Assembly (NCBI RefSeq): GCF_002157835.1
Contig: NZ_CP020809.1
Span: 6,014,001 to 6,078,000, forward strand
DNA from: Mycobacterium dioxanotrophicus
GTDB lineage: Bacteria; Actinomycetota; Actinomycetes; Mycobacteriales; Mycobacteriaceae
Length of the DNA stretch: 64,000 bases
Direction of reading: 5' to 3'
Part shown: in pieces, positions 15,758 to 24,623 of the stretch
How the letters are laid out: the number at the start of each line of letters is the position of its first letter
Numbering within the stretch: position 1 is the first letter of the stretch
Notes under the pieces: model-generated
Told to the model about the DNA's origin: nothing
What the model saw: only the letters and a program-made list of their open reading frames with translations
Database searches by the model: none
Made by a program: the position numbers and the translations under genes

Positions 15758-16668
15758 ACCGAGCTCTGGTCATCGGTGAGGCACTGGTGGACATCGTCAA
15801 GCGAGGCGGCGCGATCACCAGCGAGCATGTCGGCGGCAGCCCACTCAACGTGGCACTCGGGCTGGCCCGGCTGGGCCGCGACGTCGACTTCCTCACCCAC
15901 ATCGCCGACGACCCTCACGGCCGGCGCATCGCCGAGTACGCCAAAGCCGTTGGGGTTGACCTTGTTTCGGGCAGCATGTCCGCGAAACGCACCCCCACCG
16001 CGCAGGTCACGCTCAAGAACGGCTCGCCGAGCTACACGTTCGACCTGGACTGGCAACTCTCCGGCACGGCCGAGGTGGGCCCACCGCTGGTGGCGCATAC
16101 CGGTTCCATCGCCGCGGTGCTGGAGCCCGGGTGCCGGGCAGTGGCCGCACTCCTCGACGCCTACCACCTGTCGGCCACCATCACGTTCGATCCGAACGTG
16201 CGCCCGGTGTTGATCACCGACGACGACGCGGCCCGTGGCCGGATCGAACGCCTCGTGGAACACTCCGACATCGTCAAGGTCAGCGATGAGGACCTGCGGT
16301 GGATCGACAAGCGGAGCTCCCCGGAGAAGATCGCCCGCACGTGGCTGTCGATGGGCCCCTCGATCGTCGCAGTGACCGTGGGCTCAGAGGGCGCGTTCGC
16401 GTTGTGCGAAGCCGGAATGGTGCGGGTGCCCGCCCGACCGGTCGAGGTGGTGGACACCGTGGGAGCCGGCGACGCGTTCATGGCCGGGTTGATCGACGCC
16501 GTGTGGGAGCAGGGTCTGTTGGGCGCCGACAAGCGCCGCGACCTGCGCGCCATCAGCTCCGATGCGCTCGAAGACGCCGTCCTGCGGGCCTCGCGGGCGT
16601 CGGCTTGGACGGTCGCCCGGGCGGGTGCCGACCTGCCCGATCGCGACGCGTTGAGCCATCCCGGCTAG
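15754..16668 (+). CDS. PfkB-family carbohydrate kinase, fructokinase-like
   Basis: Ribokinase-fold sugar kinase of 304 residues. It shows GGSPLNVALGLARLG (residues 27-41), the substrate-lid region, and the anion-hole/catalytic motif DTVGAGDAF with the base D240. It would phosphorylate the ketose produced by the overlapping dehydrogenase, so fructose to fructose 6-phosphate is likely. ATGA overlap with the dehydrogenase indicates translational coupling. Xylulose-type specificity is less likely because xylulokinases are usually FGGY proteins. Confidence 0.9.
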   Translation: MNRALVIGEALVDIVKRGGAITSEHVGGSPLNVALGLARLGRDVDFLTHIADDPHGRRIAEYAKAVGVDLVSGSMSAKRTPTAQVTLKNGSPSYTFDLDWQLSGTAEVGPPLVAHTGSIAAVLEPGCRAVAALLDAYHLSATITFDPNVRPVLITDDDAARGRIERLVEHSDIVKVSDEDLRWIDKRSSPEKIARTWLSMGPSIVAVTVGSEGAFALCEAGMVRVPARPVEVVDTVGAGDAFMAGLIDAVWEQGLLGADKRRDLRAISSDALEDAVLRASRASAWTVARAGADLPDRDALSHPG

Positions 16669-16723
16669 AGGCACAGGCCGTTGGTTCTTCGCGCAGGCGC
16701 TCATCACCGGCCATACTGGGCAA

Positions 16724-17647
16724 ATGCGATCCATCTGGAAGGGTTCGATCGCCTTCGGCCTGGTGAACGTACCGGTCAAGGTCTACAGCGCGACCGAGGA
16801 CCACGACATCAAGTTTCATCAGGTGCACGCCAAGGACAACGGGCGCATCCGATACAAGCGGGTATGCGAGGTGTGTGGCGAGGTCGTTGAATTCCGGGAC
16901 ATCAACAAGGCCTATGAGTCCGACGACGGGCAGATGGTGGTGATCACCGACGAGGACATCGCCACCCTGCCCGAGGAACGCAGCCGCGAGATCGAAGTGG
17001 TCGAGTTCATCCCGGCCGATCAGCTCGATCCGCTGATGTACGACAAGAGCTATTTCCTGGAGCCCGATTCCAAGTCGTCCAAGTCGTACGTGCTGCTGGC
17101 CAAGACCCTTGCCGAGACCGAGCGGGTGGCGATCGTGCACTTCTCGCTGCGCAACAAGACCCGGCTCGCGGCGTTGCGGGTCAAGGATTTTTCCAAGCGC
17201 AATGTCATGGTGATCCACACCCTGCTGTGGCCCGACGAGATCCGCGACCCCGATTTCCCGGTGCTGGACAAGGAAGTCGAGATCAAGCCGGCCGAACTGA
17301 AGATGGCAGGCCAAGTGGTGGAGTCGATGACCGACGACTTCCACCCCGATCAGTTCCGCGACGACTACCAGGCCCAGCTCTATGAGCTGGTGCAGGCCAA
17401 ACTCGAAGGCGGCGAAGCATTCTCGGTCGAGGAGCAACCGGCCGACCTCGACGAGACCGAGGACGTCTCCGACCTGCTCGCCAAGCTCGAGGCCTCGGTG
17501 AAGGCCCGCAAGGGTGGCGGTGCGGCCAAGTCGGACAAGGACTCCGACAAGGACTCCGAGGATGAGGCCAAACCCGCCAGGAAAGCACCGGCGAAAAAGG
17601 CCGCCGCCAAAAAGGCTCCGGCCAAGAAGGCCGCCCCGAAGAAGTAA
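16724..17647 (+). CDS. ku: NHEJ DNA end-binding protein Ku
   Basis: Homodimeric bacterial Ku (307 residues) that threads onto DNA double-strand ends and recruits LigD. The core spans about residues 1-250, beginning RSIWKGSIAFGLVNVPVKVY, with RYKRVCEVCGEVV resembling a vestigial zinc hook. The C-terminus from about 260 is a lysine/alanine tail built from repeated AKKAPAKK-like units, the extension seen in fast-growing mycobacteria and absent from the shorter M. tuberculosis Ku (about 273 residues); such tails add nonspecific DNA binding. ATG 16724 fits the family start. Confidence 0.95.
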   Translation: MRSIWKGSIAFGLVNVPVKVYSATEDHDIKFHQVHAKDNGRIRYKRVCEVCGEVVEFRDINKAYESDDGQMVVITDEDIATLPEERSREIEVVEFIPADQLDPLMYDKSYFLEPDSKSSKSYVLLAKTLAETERVAIVHFSLRNKTRLAALRVKDFSKRNVMVIHTLLWPDEIRDPDFPVLDKEVEIKPAELKMAGQVVESMTDDFHPDQFRDDYQAQLYELVQAKLEGGEAFSVEEQPADLDETEDVSDLLAKLEASVKARKGGGAAKSDKDSDKDSEDEAKPARKAPAKKAAAKKAPAKKAAPKK

Positions 17648-17648
17648 G

Positions 17649-17668
17649 TAGGGTAGCCGCCTACCCTA
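17649..17668 (+). terminator. Hairpin after ku
   Basis: Perfect 8-bp inverted repeat TAGGGTAG-CCGC-CTACCCTA immediately after the ku stop codon. There is no T-run, as is common for mycobacterial terminator candidates. It could instead be an operator for the gene starting at 17695. Confidence 0.5.
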
Positions 17669-17694
17669 GGCCTGCCCTTCGGCACGACCCGACA

Positions 17695-19110
17695 ATGCCA
17701 GCCATGGCAAAGCTCGGCGAGCACGCACTGGTCCTCGGTGGCAGCATCAGCGGTCTGCTGGCCGCCAGGGTGCTGTCGGATTTCTACGACACGGTCACCG
17801 TCGTCGAACGCGACGAGCTGTCGGAGACACCGAACAACCGTCGAGGCGTTCCGCAGGGCCGGCATGTCCACGCCCTGCTGGCCCGCGGCGCCCAGACCGT
17901 CGGCGAGTTCTTTCCGGGCATCCTCGACGAGCTCGCGGCCGCGGGCGCGCCGGTGTGGGACGACGGCGATCTGTCGCGCTTCTACATTTCCTACGGCGGG
18001 CACCTGATGCGGCGCATCGGCCAGGCCCCGGGGACGCCGGCCGACTACAAAGAACTGGCGCTGTACCAGCCGAGCAGGCCGCTGCTGGAATGCCATGTCC
18101 GTCGTCGGCTGCAGGCCATGGGTAATGTGACGATCCGCGACGGCCACGATGTCGCCGAACTGACCGCCACAGCGGATCGGTCTCGGATCACCGGTGCCAG
18201 GATCGCGGCCCACGACGGTGGAGACGAACAGCAGGTGACCGCCGATTTCGTCGTCGACGCCCGAGGCCGCGGCGCACCCACCCCGGCCTGTCTGGAGCGG
18301 CTCGGCTACGGGCGCCCGGCCGAGGACCGCATCGTCATGCACACCACCTACGTCAGCCAGACACTGAGGATCCCGCCGGGCACTCTCGAGGAGATGCTGG
18401 TCATCATCGGTCCCGTGCCGGGCCGGCCCAGCGGGATGTTCCTGTTCCGTTACGAGAAGGACGTGTGGATCTTCACGGTGTTCGGGATGGTCGGACGCGA
18501 GCCACCCCGCGACCTGCCCGGCATGCTGGCCTACGCCGACGAGTTCGCTCCCCCGCGGCTCGTGGCTGCCGTGCGGGCCGGTGAGCCGATCGCCCCGGTG
18601 GTGCAGCATCGGCTGCCGTCCAGCCAGTGGCGGCGCTATGACAGGATGCAGCGATTCCCGGCGGGTCTGCTCGTGTGCGGCGACGCGATGTGCAGCTTCA
18701 ACCCCATCTACGGGCAGGGCATGTCGGTGGCCGCGATGGACGCGGTGGCACTGCGCGACGCGTTGCATGGCGGCACCGCCGACCTATCGCGGCGCTACTT
18801 CCGGGCCGCGGCGAAATCGATCGGCGTGGCGTGGAGCCTGGCTGCGGGTTCAGATCTGGCGTTTCCGGAGGTCGAGGGGCACCGCACACCGTCGATGCGG
18901 GCGGCCAACCGGTTCGTGCAACGGGTGCTGACCGCCTGCGAGACCGACGCCGAGGTGCACGCGCAATTCTTCAAGGTCACCGGTTTGGTGGATGCGCCCA
19001 CCCGCTTGTTCCACCCGACCTTCCTCTACCGGGTGGCCAGGGCCAACGTGCGCAGCCACCAACACGATTCGCGGTCGAAGCAGGCCGACCTGGCGCGGGT
19101 GGGCGAGTGA
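17695..19110 (+). CDS. FAD-dependent oxidoreductase (PHBH/geranylgeranyl-reductase fold)
   Basis: A 471-residue flavoprotein. The N-terminal dinucleotide motif is LVLGGSISGLLAARVL (residues about 12-27); the second FAD element is GDAMCSFNPIYGQGMSVAA (around 327), the usual GD motif of group A flavin monooxygenases and geranylgeranyl reductases. Central residues form the substrate sheet. A second ATG at 17704 is an equally good start. No partner gene reveals the substrate. It is followed 7 bp later by a convergent gene. Confidence 0.82.
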   Translation: MPAMAKLGEHALVLGGSISGLLAARVLSDFYDTVTVVERDELSETPNNRRGVPQGRHVHALLARGAQTVGEFFPGILDELAAAGAPVWDDGDLSRFYISYGGHLMRRIGQAPGTPADYKELALYQPSRPLLECHVRRRLQAMGNVTIRDGHDVAELTATADRSRITGARIAAHDGGDEQQVTADFVVDARGRGAPTPACLERLGYGRPAEDRIVMHTTYVSQTLRIPPGTLEEMLVIIGPVPGRPSGMFLFRYEKDVWIFTVFGMVGREPPRDLPGMLAYADEFAPPRLVAAVRAGEPIAPVVQHRLPSSQWRRYDRMQRFPAGLLVCGDAMCSFNPIYGQGMSVAAMDAVALRDALHGGTADLSRRYFRAAAKSIGVAWSLAAGSDLAFPEVEGHRTPSMRAANRFVQRVLTACETDAEVHAQFFKVTGLVDAPTRLFHPTFLYRVARANVRSHQHDSRSKQADLARVGE

Positions 19111-19117
19111 TCTCCCG

Positions 19118-19588
19118 TTAGGCGGCGCGCACGTCCACGCGCAGGGTCTCGAACTCGTCGAGGATCCGGCGCAACGCGGCATCCATCGGGTGCGCGGATT
19201 CCAGATCGTGGCTACACCGCCGGTCCACTGCCACGATTTCACCTGATTGCAGCGGGGTGTCTTCGACCCGATCGATGAACGCGTCGAACAACCCCGCCGG
19301 CGTGGCCAGGTAGTGCAGCCGATGAGTCGCATCGTCAAAATTCGCGGCGTACATCAGGCCGCACTGGGTGATCACGAAGCACTCCGAGGTCATACCGGTG
19401 CCGGAGGATTCAGCCCTGCTCCACACCAACGCGGCGTGGCGCGCCTCGGCAACCCGGTCCTGGACGTCGTCGCTGGAGGCCAGCAACTGGTGCACGAGCC
19501 GTCTACCCACGTGCGGGTACACGTCGACCGCGCGGGTGAAGTACCGCCGGAAGACATCGCCGAAAAGGTCATAGGGCTGATCGTTCAT
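19118..19588 (-). CDS. Conserved hypothetical protein
   Basis: A 156-residue soluble protein that I do not recognise. It starts MNDQPYDLFGDVFRRYF, has no signal peptide or membrane segment, a helix-rich N-terminal half and a more mixed C-terminus ending in LRVDVRAA. ATG 19588 is preceded by a good GGAGGCG ribosome-binding site, which is why I prefer it over longer open frames. It lies 46 bp downstream of the 13E12-family gene on the same strand and could be cotranscribed with it after DNA damage (inference). Confidence 0.65.
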   Translation of the reverse strand: MNDQPYDLFGDVFRRYFTRAVDVYPHVGRRLVHQLLASSDDVQDRVAEARHAALVWSRAESSGTGMTSECFVITQCGLMYAANFDDATHRLHYLATPAGLFDAFIDRVEDTPLQSGEIVAVDRRCSHDLESAHPMDAALRRILDEFETLRVDVRAA

Positions 19589-19634
19589 AGCGCCTCCCGT
19601 ATCGGACGGACGCCTCAATTGTGCGCCCGAATCG

Positions 19635-21179
19635 TCAGCCGGGCGGCGGTTTGGCGCGCTCGGCGAGGTACGCGTCATTGCGCGCGCGTTCGGCCCGGAT
19701 CTGGCGGGCCCATTGGGCGGCTCGCGTGCGTTTTCGGCGGGGCATCATGACCCCGCGATCGGTGGTGGCCGATGCGGCGGCGGCCGGCGGCAACTCCGCA
19801 GTCGTGGTATTCCAGTGCGGGAAGAACAACCGACTGCCCGGCCGCGTCACATAGGTCAGACCACTCGGTGTCGTCCACACGACGGTGCCGTCGGGTTGCT
19901 GACGGTCAGACCAGCCGATCCAGAAAGTCTTCAAGAGGTGATGAATTCTGCACAGACACTTGGTGTTTGACGCGTGGGTTGATCCGCTGGGATAGGGCTC
20001 GGTGTGGTCGATATCGCAGAACTCGGCAGGACGCCCACACCCCGGGAACATGCACGTCATATCCCTCATACGCACGAACGCCGCCAGCTTTGCCGACGGC
20101 CGATACCGCGGCTCAGGCTCGTCACACGGTGGAATGAGTTCGCGAACTTTCGCCCCGTTGGCGATCAGTTCTGCCAGCAATGGCGTGGGCACCACGCCAC
20201 CGTCGAGTAGGACCGCTGTCGGTTTCTTCTTGGGCTTCTCGTCCTCCACCTGTTGTGGCGGGCTCGGCTCAATAGCATCATGCCCGGACGCATCGGGAGC
20301 AGGCTCGGGCTCCACGGTCACCTGCTCGCGCGGGATCGGAATGGTGTCGTGATCCCCGGACAGGTAGGGATCAGGCTCAGCCTCTAACGCCGCCTTGTCG
20401 GCCAACACGTAGACGACAGTGTTGGCGCCACGGGCGTCAGGTGCACTGGCCGGACAGTCAGTATTGCCGCACTGACAGCGCAGCCTGTCCCCGAGGACAG
20501 CGATCACGCCCATCGCGTCGGACCGGAGTTGGCCGGCGGTCCGCGGATCGTCCGCGCACACGCCACTGAGCACATACGCCATGCGCTTCTTCAGTGCCGC
20601 GCCGTCGGCGGCCAACAACCGACCCCACAGCGACACGGTGCCGCTGACATCATCAGGCTTGCCCAGGCACACATCGCGGGCACGGACGGCTTCGCGCAGT
20701 CGCCGGAGTGCGCCCGGGTCGTACCGTTCGATCAGGGTGTCGATGGCTTGTTCAAGTTTGTCGACCGACATCGGACCCCACTCGGTGACGCGCTGCACCA
20801 ACTCCTCGTCGATCAGCCGCAGGGCCTCATCGTCCAGTACCAACAGCGTGCGCCAGGTGATGGTCGCGATCAGCCGGGAGCTGACCCGGCCCTCGTCGAA
20901 CAGGGCGGCCATCCGGGGAAACCGGTCGCCGAGCGCAACCGCTATGCGCATCTCCTTCGACGCGACGCGGTGGGCCACGCCCATCGCTGCTGCGATCTCG
21001 GCGGCCGCGGCATCCCAGTAGTCGCACGCCCAGTGCAACAGTTCGTCGTCCTGCTCGACGACTCGGCGATTGACCAACTCGGCGATCAACCGCAGCCGGC
21101 GGGAATCCGACGCGGCCGCTGCCCGGGTTTCCCGCTCGATCTCCGCGACAAGTCCCGCGTCGCCGAGTTCCTCGAACAT
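19635..21179 (-). CDS. 13E12-repeat family protein (DUF222 + HNH endonuclease)
   Basis: A 514-residue member of the mycobacterial REP13E12/DUF222 family. Residues about 1-300 are the helical DUF222 region; a Pro/Glu-rich linker follows; near residue 415 a zinc-binding HNH nuclease module begins, with CMFPGCGRP, the CDIDH-TEPYP core and a later CLCRIHH. The frame is open further upstream, but ATG 21179 lies in a canonical mycobacterial SOS box and 7 bp after a good -10 element, so the transcript is probably leaderless and DNA-damage induced, as reported for M. tuberculosis 13E12 genes. These elements are thought to be mobile or phage-associated; intact here. Confidence 0.88.
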   Translation of the reverse strand: MFEELGDAGLVAEIERETRAAAASDSRRLRLIAELVNRRVVEQDDELLHWACDYWDAAAAEIAAAMGVAHRVASKEMRIAVALGDRFPRMAALFDEGRVSSRLIATITWRTLLVLDDEALRLIDEELVQRVTEWGPMSVDKLEQAIDTLIERYDPGALRRLREAVRARDVCLGKPDDVSGTVSLWGRLLAADGAALKKRMAYVLSGVCADDPRTAGQLRSDAMGVIAVLGDRLRCQCGNTDCPASAPDARGANTVVYVLADKAALEAEPDPYLSGDHDTIPIPREQVTVEPEPAPDASGHDAIEPSPPQQVEDEKPKKKPTAVLLDGGVVPTPLLAELIANGAKVRELIPPCDEPEPRYRPSAKLAAFVRMRDMTCMFPGCGRPAEFCDIDHTEPYPSGSTHASNTKCLCRIHHLLKTFWIGWSDRQQPDGTVVWTTPSGLTYVTRPGSRLFFPHWNTTTAELPPAAAASATTDRGVMMPRRKRTRAAQWARQIRAERARNDAYLAERAKPPPG

Positions 21180-21187
21180 ACGTTCGA
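21172..21187 (-). promoter_or_regulatory. LexA (SOS) box overlapping the 13E12 gene start
   Basis: TCGAAC-ATAC-GTTCGA is an exact match to the mycobacterial LexA consensus TCGAAC-N4-GTTCGA. It covers the ATG at 21177-21179 and abuts the -10 element, so bound LexA would block initiation directly. Confidence 0.92.
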
Positions 21188-21192
21188 TTGTA
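21187..21192 (-). promoter_or_regulatory. -10 element of a leaderless SOS promoter
   Basis: On the minus strand TACAAT occupies 21192-21187, ending seven bases before the A of the ATG at 21179. A start site at or next to the initiation codon is expected, giving a leaderless mRNA. No convincing -35 is seen. Confidence 0.6.
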
Positions 21193-21229
21193 CACCCTGC
21201 TACTGACTCGAGCTCTCGGCAGATCGACG

Positions 21230-22351
21230 CTACCCGTCTGTCCGAATGCCGCTTCCCACAATCGATTCGGTGCCCTCGTCCCACCGCCAAGCCACGTTGT
21301 GTCCGGAGAGATGCACACCGCCGATCCACCGGTCGACGCCGTTGAGCGCGACGTGGTCGTCCTCGCCGGCCAGCACCCGCCTTCCGGCATCGGTGATGTG
21401 TACTGCCGTATCACTTTTGACGGGAACGGAGTCCACGTCCACCAGCGGGACCGGCGCGGTGGCCAGCCGCTGGATCGCCGCGTAGCCCCAGCAATCGCCG
21501 AGGAACCGGCGCGTCTCCCGCGCATTGGCCCGCACAAACGCGGTTGCCGCATCGGATGCATCTTCGGCGATCGCGGCCAGCAGGCGGCGTTCGGTGAGCG
21601 ACAGCCCGTCGCGCGTCGACGGGTACTCGCGGCTGAGCCTTTCGAACGCCTCGCCGAGGAAACGCAGTTCACCCGAACGTGTTTCAGCGATCCCGCCCAG
21701 CGCGACCGGCGTCGGCGCCCGAAACGCCGCCCATGCCCGAGTGGCCAGCTGCAGCGCCGAATCGGTCAACCGCGCACAGGCATTGGTGCCCGGCAGCACG
21801 CGCAACTGCTCGGCGCCCAATTCCCCGAGCCCGCCGAAGCGGGCGATTCCGGCGTGTTCACCGATGCAGATCAGGGTGATCCGCTCGGCGTCCACTTGCA
21901 GCTGCGTCAACCGGTCCAAGGTCTGGATGATCTGTAACTGATCGACGAGATCGGCCTCGAACCACAGCACGTACTGGCCGTCGCGGTTGGCCGCCAGCAC
22001 GGTGTCGCGCTCGACGAATGTCGAAGCGATGGCAGCGCGGTCTTCGTCGAGGGCGCCGGCCAGGAACGCGGCTCGGATCTGGCTCAGCTCGTCGGTTGCA
22101 ACGGCCGGGACGGGACCCTCGTGCAGGACATCGCGCCAGTACAGGATGCGGCGCGCAAGCCCGGTACCCGCCAGATCGGTGGCATCCCCGTTGCTCACAT
22201 GCAACGCGTCGGCCATCCCCGCAGCGCTCAGCAGTGGCGCGGTTTCATCGGAGGTCTTGGCGAGCAACGCATTACGCGCACTCACATAGGACTCGCCGGT
22301 CTTGCTCATCCGCGCGCGGACGCGCCGCTTGAAGTCACCTTGCTTGGTCAT
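21230..22351 (-). CDS. DUF1835-domain protein
   Basis: A 373-residue soluble protein. After a basic N-terminal segment (MTKQGDFKRRVRARMSKTGE, residues 1-20, resembling a short element at the start of some VOC-like proteins) comes a DUF1835-type domain beginning LHVSNGDATDLAGTGL, with RILYWRDVLHEGPVP and VLWFEADLVDQLQIIQTLDRL blocks. The C-terminal 130 residues look winged-helix-like. ATG 22351 has a GGAGATGCC ribosome site. Family function unknown; no catalytic motif assigned. Confidence 0.75.
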   Translation of the reverse strand: MTKQGDFKRRVRARMSKTGESYVSARNALLAKTSDETAPLLSAAGMADALHVSNGDATDLAGTGLARRILYWRDVLHEGPVPAVATDELSQIRAAFLAGALDEDRAAIASTFVERDTVLAANRDGQYVLWFEADLVDQLQIIQTLDRLTQLQVDAERITLICIGEHAGIARFGGLGELGAEQLRVLPGTNACARLTDSALQLATRAWAAFRAPTPVALGGIAETRSGELRFLGEAFERLSREYPSTRDGLSLTERRLLAAIAEDASDAATAFVRANARETRRFLGDCWGYAAIQRLATAPVPLVDVDSVPVKSDTAVHITDAGRRVLAGEDDHVALNGVDRWIGGVHLSGHNVAWRWDEGTESIVGSGIRTDG

Positions 22352-22645
22352 GGCATCTCCCGCGGCCGCCGGTCGGGCCCCCAGCGACCGATGCGACGGC
22401 CGGACGGTAGATGTCGGTTGTCCCAGCCGAGAGGGTGGACCTCCCTTTGCCTCCTGAGGTAACCCTGCTGGGGCGGGTTGCCGGAGGTTGGGCGCGACCG
22501 GGCGCCGGCGCCAGCGTACAACACGCGCATCCGCGCGGGGCACTGCGCGCCCCGTCGAGAGCCGATTAGAACGTGTTACAGAAAGCTGCCCTGCGGGCCA
22601 TTCGACACTGCTACGGTGACGCCGGTAGACGAACAGGAGCGCAGT
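22352..22645. other. Intergenic region between DUF1835 gene and SDR operon
   Basis: A 294-bp divergent intergenic region. The part near 22352-22550 shows no convincing gene; the part near the SDR gene holds the KstR-type box listed separately. Open frames that run through it are extensions of flanking genes and have no family support. Confidence 0.6.
22567..22580 (+). promoter_or_regulatory. KstR-type operator
   Basis: TAGAACGTGTTACA matches every fixed position of the published KstR motif TnnAACnnGTTnnA. It is 65 bp upstream of the SDR start, a promoter position. KstR is the TetR repressor of mycobacterial cholesterol catabolism, so the SDR and the following gene may belong to that regulon. 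Confidence 0.72.
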
Positions 22646-23437
22646 GTGATTCTGGACAGATTCCGACTCGACGACAAGGTTGCGATCGTCACCGGAGCTG
22701 GCCGCGGCCTGGGCGCGGCCATCGCCGTGGCCTTCGCTGAAGCAGGCGCCGACGTGGTCATCGCGTCCCGCACACAATCCCAACTCGAGGACGTGGCCGA
22801 GCAGATTCGAGGCATCGGCCGCAAGGCCCACGTGGTGGCCGCCGACCTCGCGCACCCGGAGGCCACCGCCGAACTCGCGGGGGCCGCAACGAGTGCGTTC
22901 GGGAAACTAGACATCGTCGTCAACAACGTCGGCGGCACCATGCCCGCACCGCTCGTCAACACATCGACCCAGGCCCTGCGCGACGCGTTCACGTTCAATG
23001 TTTCGACCGCGCACGCACTCACCGCGGCCGCGGTGCCGCTGATGCTCGAACACTCGGGCGGCGGCAGCATCATCAACATCACCTCGACCATGGGACGGCT
23101 GGCCGGGCGCGGCTTCGTCGCGTACGGGACCGCCAAGGCCGCCCTGGCGCACTACACCCGGTTGGCGGCGCTCGACCTGTGCCCGCGCATCCGGGTCAAC
23201 GCCATCGCGCCCGGCTCGATCCTCACCTCGGCCCTGGACATCGTCGCGAGCAACGACGCGCTGCGCGAGCCGATGGAGAAAGTCACGCCGATGCGCCGGC
23301 TCGGCGATCCGGAGGACATCGCCGCCGCCGCAGTCTATTTGGCCTCGCCCGCGGGCAGCTACCTGACCGGAAAGATCCTTGAGGTCGACGGCGGCATCAC
23401 CTACCCGAACCTCGATCTGCCCATCCCCGACCTGTAA
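22646..23437 (+). CDS. SDR-family oxidoreductase (Rv0927c-like)
   Basis: Classical short-chain dehydrogenase of 263 residues, the same length I recall for M. tuberculosis Rv0927c. Cofactor motif TGAGRGLG at 16-23, NNVGG at 93-97, catalytic S147, Y160 and K164 (YGTAK), and C-terminal GKILEVDGG. It would oxidise or reduce a hydroxy/keto group with NAD(P). GTG 22646 follows an AGGAGCG ribosome site. It leads a two-gene unit with the Rv0926c-like gene, 8 bp downstream. The KstR box upstream suggests a sterol-related substrate (inference). Confidence 0.88.
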   Translation: MILDRFRLDDKVAIVTGAGRGLGAAIAVAFAEAGADVVIASRTQSQLEDVAEQIRGIGRKAHVVAADLAHPEATAELAGAATSAFGKLDIVVNNVGGTMPAPLVNTSTQALRDAFTFNVSTAHALTAAAVPLMLEHSGGGSIINITSTMGRLAGRGFVAYGTAKAALAHYTRLAALDLCPRIRVNAIAPGSILTSALDIVASNDALREPMEKVTPMRRLGDPEDIAAAAVYLASPAGSYLTGKILEVDGGITYPNLDLPIPDL

Positions 23438-23445
23438 GGAGCACC

Positions 23446-24522
23446 GTGAGCATTCGCGTCGCAGCGATCGGCACCGGCAACGTCGGCCGCCACGCCCTGT
23501 CCCAGTTGATCACCAATCCGGACTACGAACTCACCGCGGTCTGGGTGTCCTCGCCGAACAAGGCCGGCAAGGACGCCGGAGAGCTTGCGGGACTGGATGT
23601 TTCGACGGGCGTCGTGGCCACCACCGATCTCGACGAGGTGCTGGCCACCAAACCGGAATGCGCCGTGTACACCGCGATGGCCGACAACCGCCTGCCAGAG
23701 GCGCTGGAGGATTACCGACGCATCCTGGCCGCCGGGGTCAATGTCGTGGGCAGCTCGGCGGTGTTCCTGCAATACCCGTGGCAGGTGCTGCCCGCCGAAC
23801 TGGTCGAGCCCCTCGAGCAGGCCGCGCAAGAGGGTCGTTCCTCCCTCTTTATCAACGGCATCGACCCGGGCTTCGCCAATGACCTTCTGCCCCTTGCCCT
23901 TGCCGGGACGTGCCAACGTATCGAGCAGATCCGCTGCATGGAGATCGTCGACTACGCCACCTATGACAGCGCGACCGTGATGTTCGACGTGATGGGTTTC
24001 GGCAAGCCGCTGGACGAGACGCCAATGCTGCTGCAGCCGGGTGTCCTGAGCCTGGCTTGGGGCTCGGTGGTGCGCCAGCTGGCCGCCGGGTTGGGAATCG
24101 AGCTCGACGAAGTGACCGAGACCCACGTACGTGAACCAGCGCCAGAGGATTTCGACATCGCGTCCGGTCACATCCCGAAAGGTACGACGGCCGCGATGCG
24201 GTTCGAGGTCCGCGGCATGGTCGACGGTCGCGCCGCCGTGGTGCTCGAACACGTCACGCGGCTGCGTGACGACCTGTGCCCGAGCTGGCCGCAGCCCGCA
24301 CAGGCGGGCGGCTCGTACCGCGTCGAGCTGACCGGTGAGCCCTCGTACGCCCTGGACCTGTGCCTGAGCAGTCCCAACGGCGACCACAACCACGCGGGCC
24401 TGGTGGCCACGGCCGCCCGCGTCGTGAACGCCATCCCGGCGGTCGTCGCGGCAGCACCGGGAATCCGCACGACGCTGGATTTGCCATTGGTGACAGGCAA
24501 AGGGCTATACGCCGCCGGGTGA
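23446..24522 (+). CDS. Dihydrodipicolinate-reductase-like oxidoreductase (Rv0926c-like)
   Basis: A 358-residue protein of the length I recall for Rv0926c. The N-terminal Rossmann domain starts VAAIGTGNVGRHAL (residues 5-18) as in DapB-type reductases, but the rest is unlike true DapB, and C-terminal residues 130-350 form a separate alpha/beta domain. Related proteins include 2,4-diaminopentanoate dehydrogenase. GTG 23446 follows AAGGAGCACC. Operon partner of the SDR and presumably under the same KstR-type box. The true substrate is unknown. Confidence 0.82.
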   Translation: MSIRVAAIGTGNVGRHALSQLITNPDYELTAVWVSSPNKAGKDAGELAGLDVSTGVVATTDLDEVLATKPECAVYTAMADNRLPEALEDYRRILAAGVNVVGSSAVFLQYPWQVLPAELVEPLEQAAQEGRSSLFINGIDPGFANDLLPLALAGTCQRIEQIRCMEIVDYATYDSATVMFDVMGFGKPLDETPMLLQPGVLSLAWGSVVRQLAAGLGIELDEVTETHVREPAPEDFDIASGHIPKGTTAAMRFEVRGMVDGRAAVVLEHVTRLRDDLCPSWPQPAQAGGSYRVELTGEPSYALDLCLSSPNGDHNHAGLVATAARVVNAIPAVVAAAPGIRTTLDLPLVTGKGLYAAG

Positions 24523-24623
24523 ACCGCTGCCGGGCATGTTTCCGTGGCACGACGTGTTTCACTTTCTGTGAGTCTCCCGAGGGGTTCCTCGGCGTACGCT
24601 TGACTCACCGATCGGAGCAGGTC

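Noticed and set aside
19635..21179. Insertion sequence or prophage around the 13E12 gene
   Set aside because: No transposase, integrase, terminal repeats or phage genes next to it; only the HNH/DUF222 gene itself is present.
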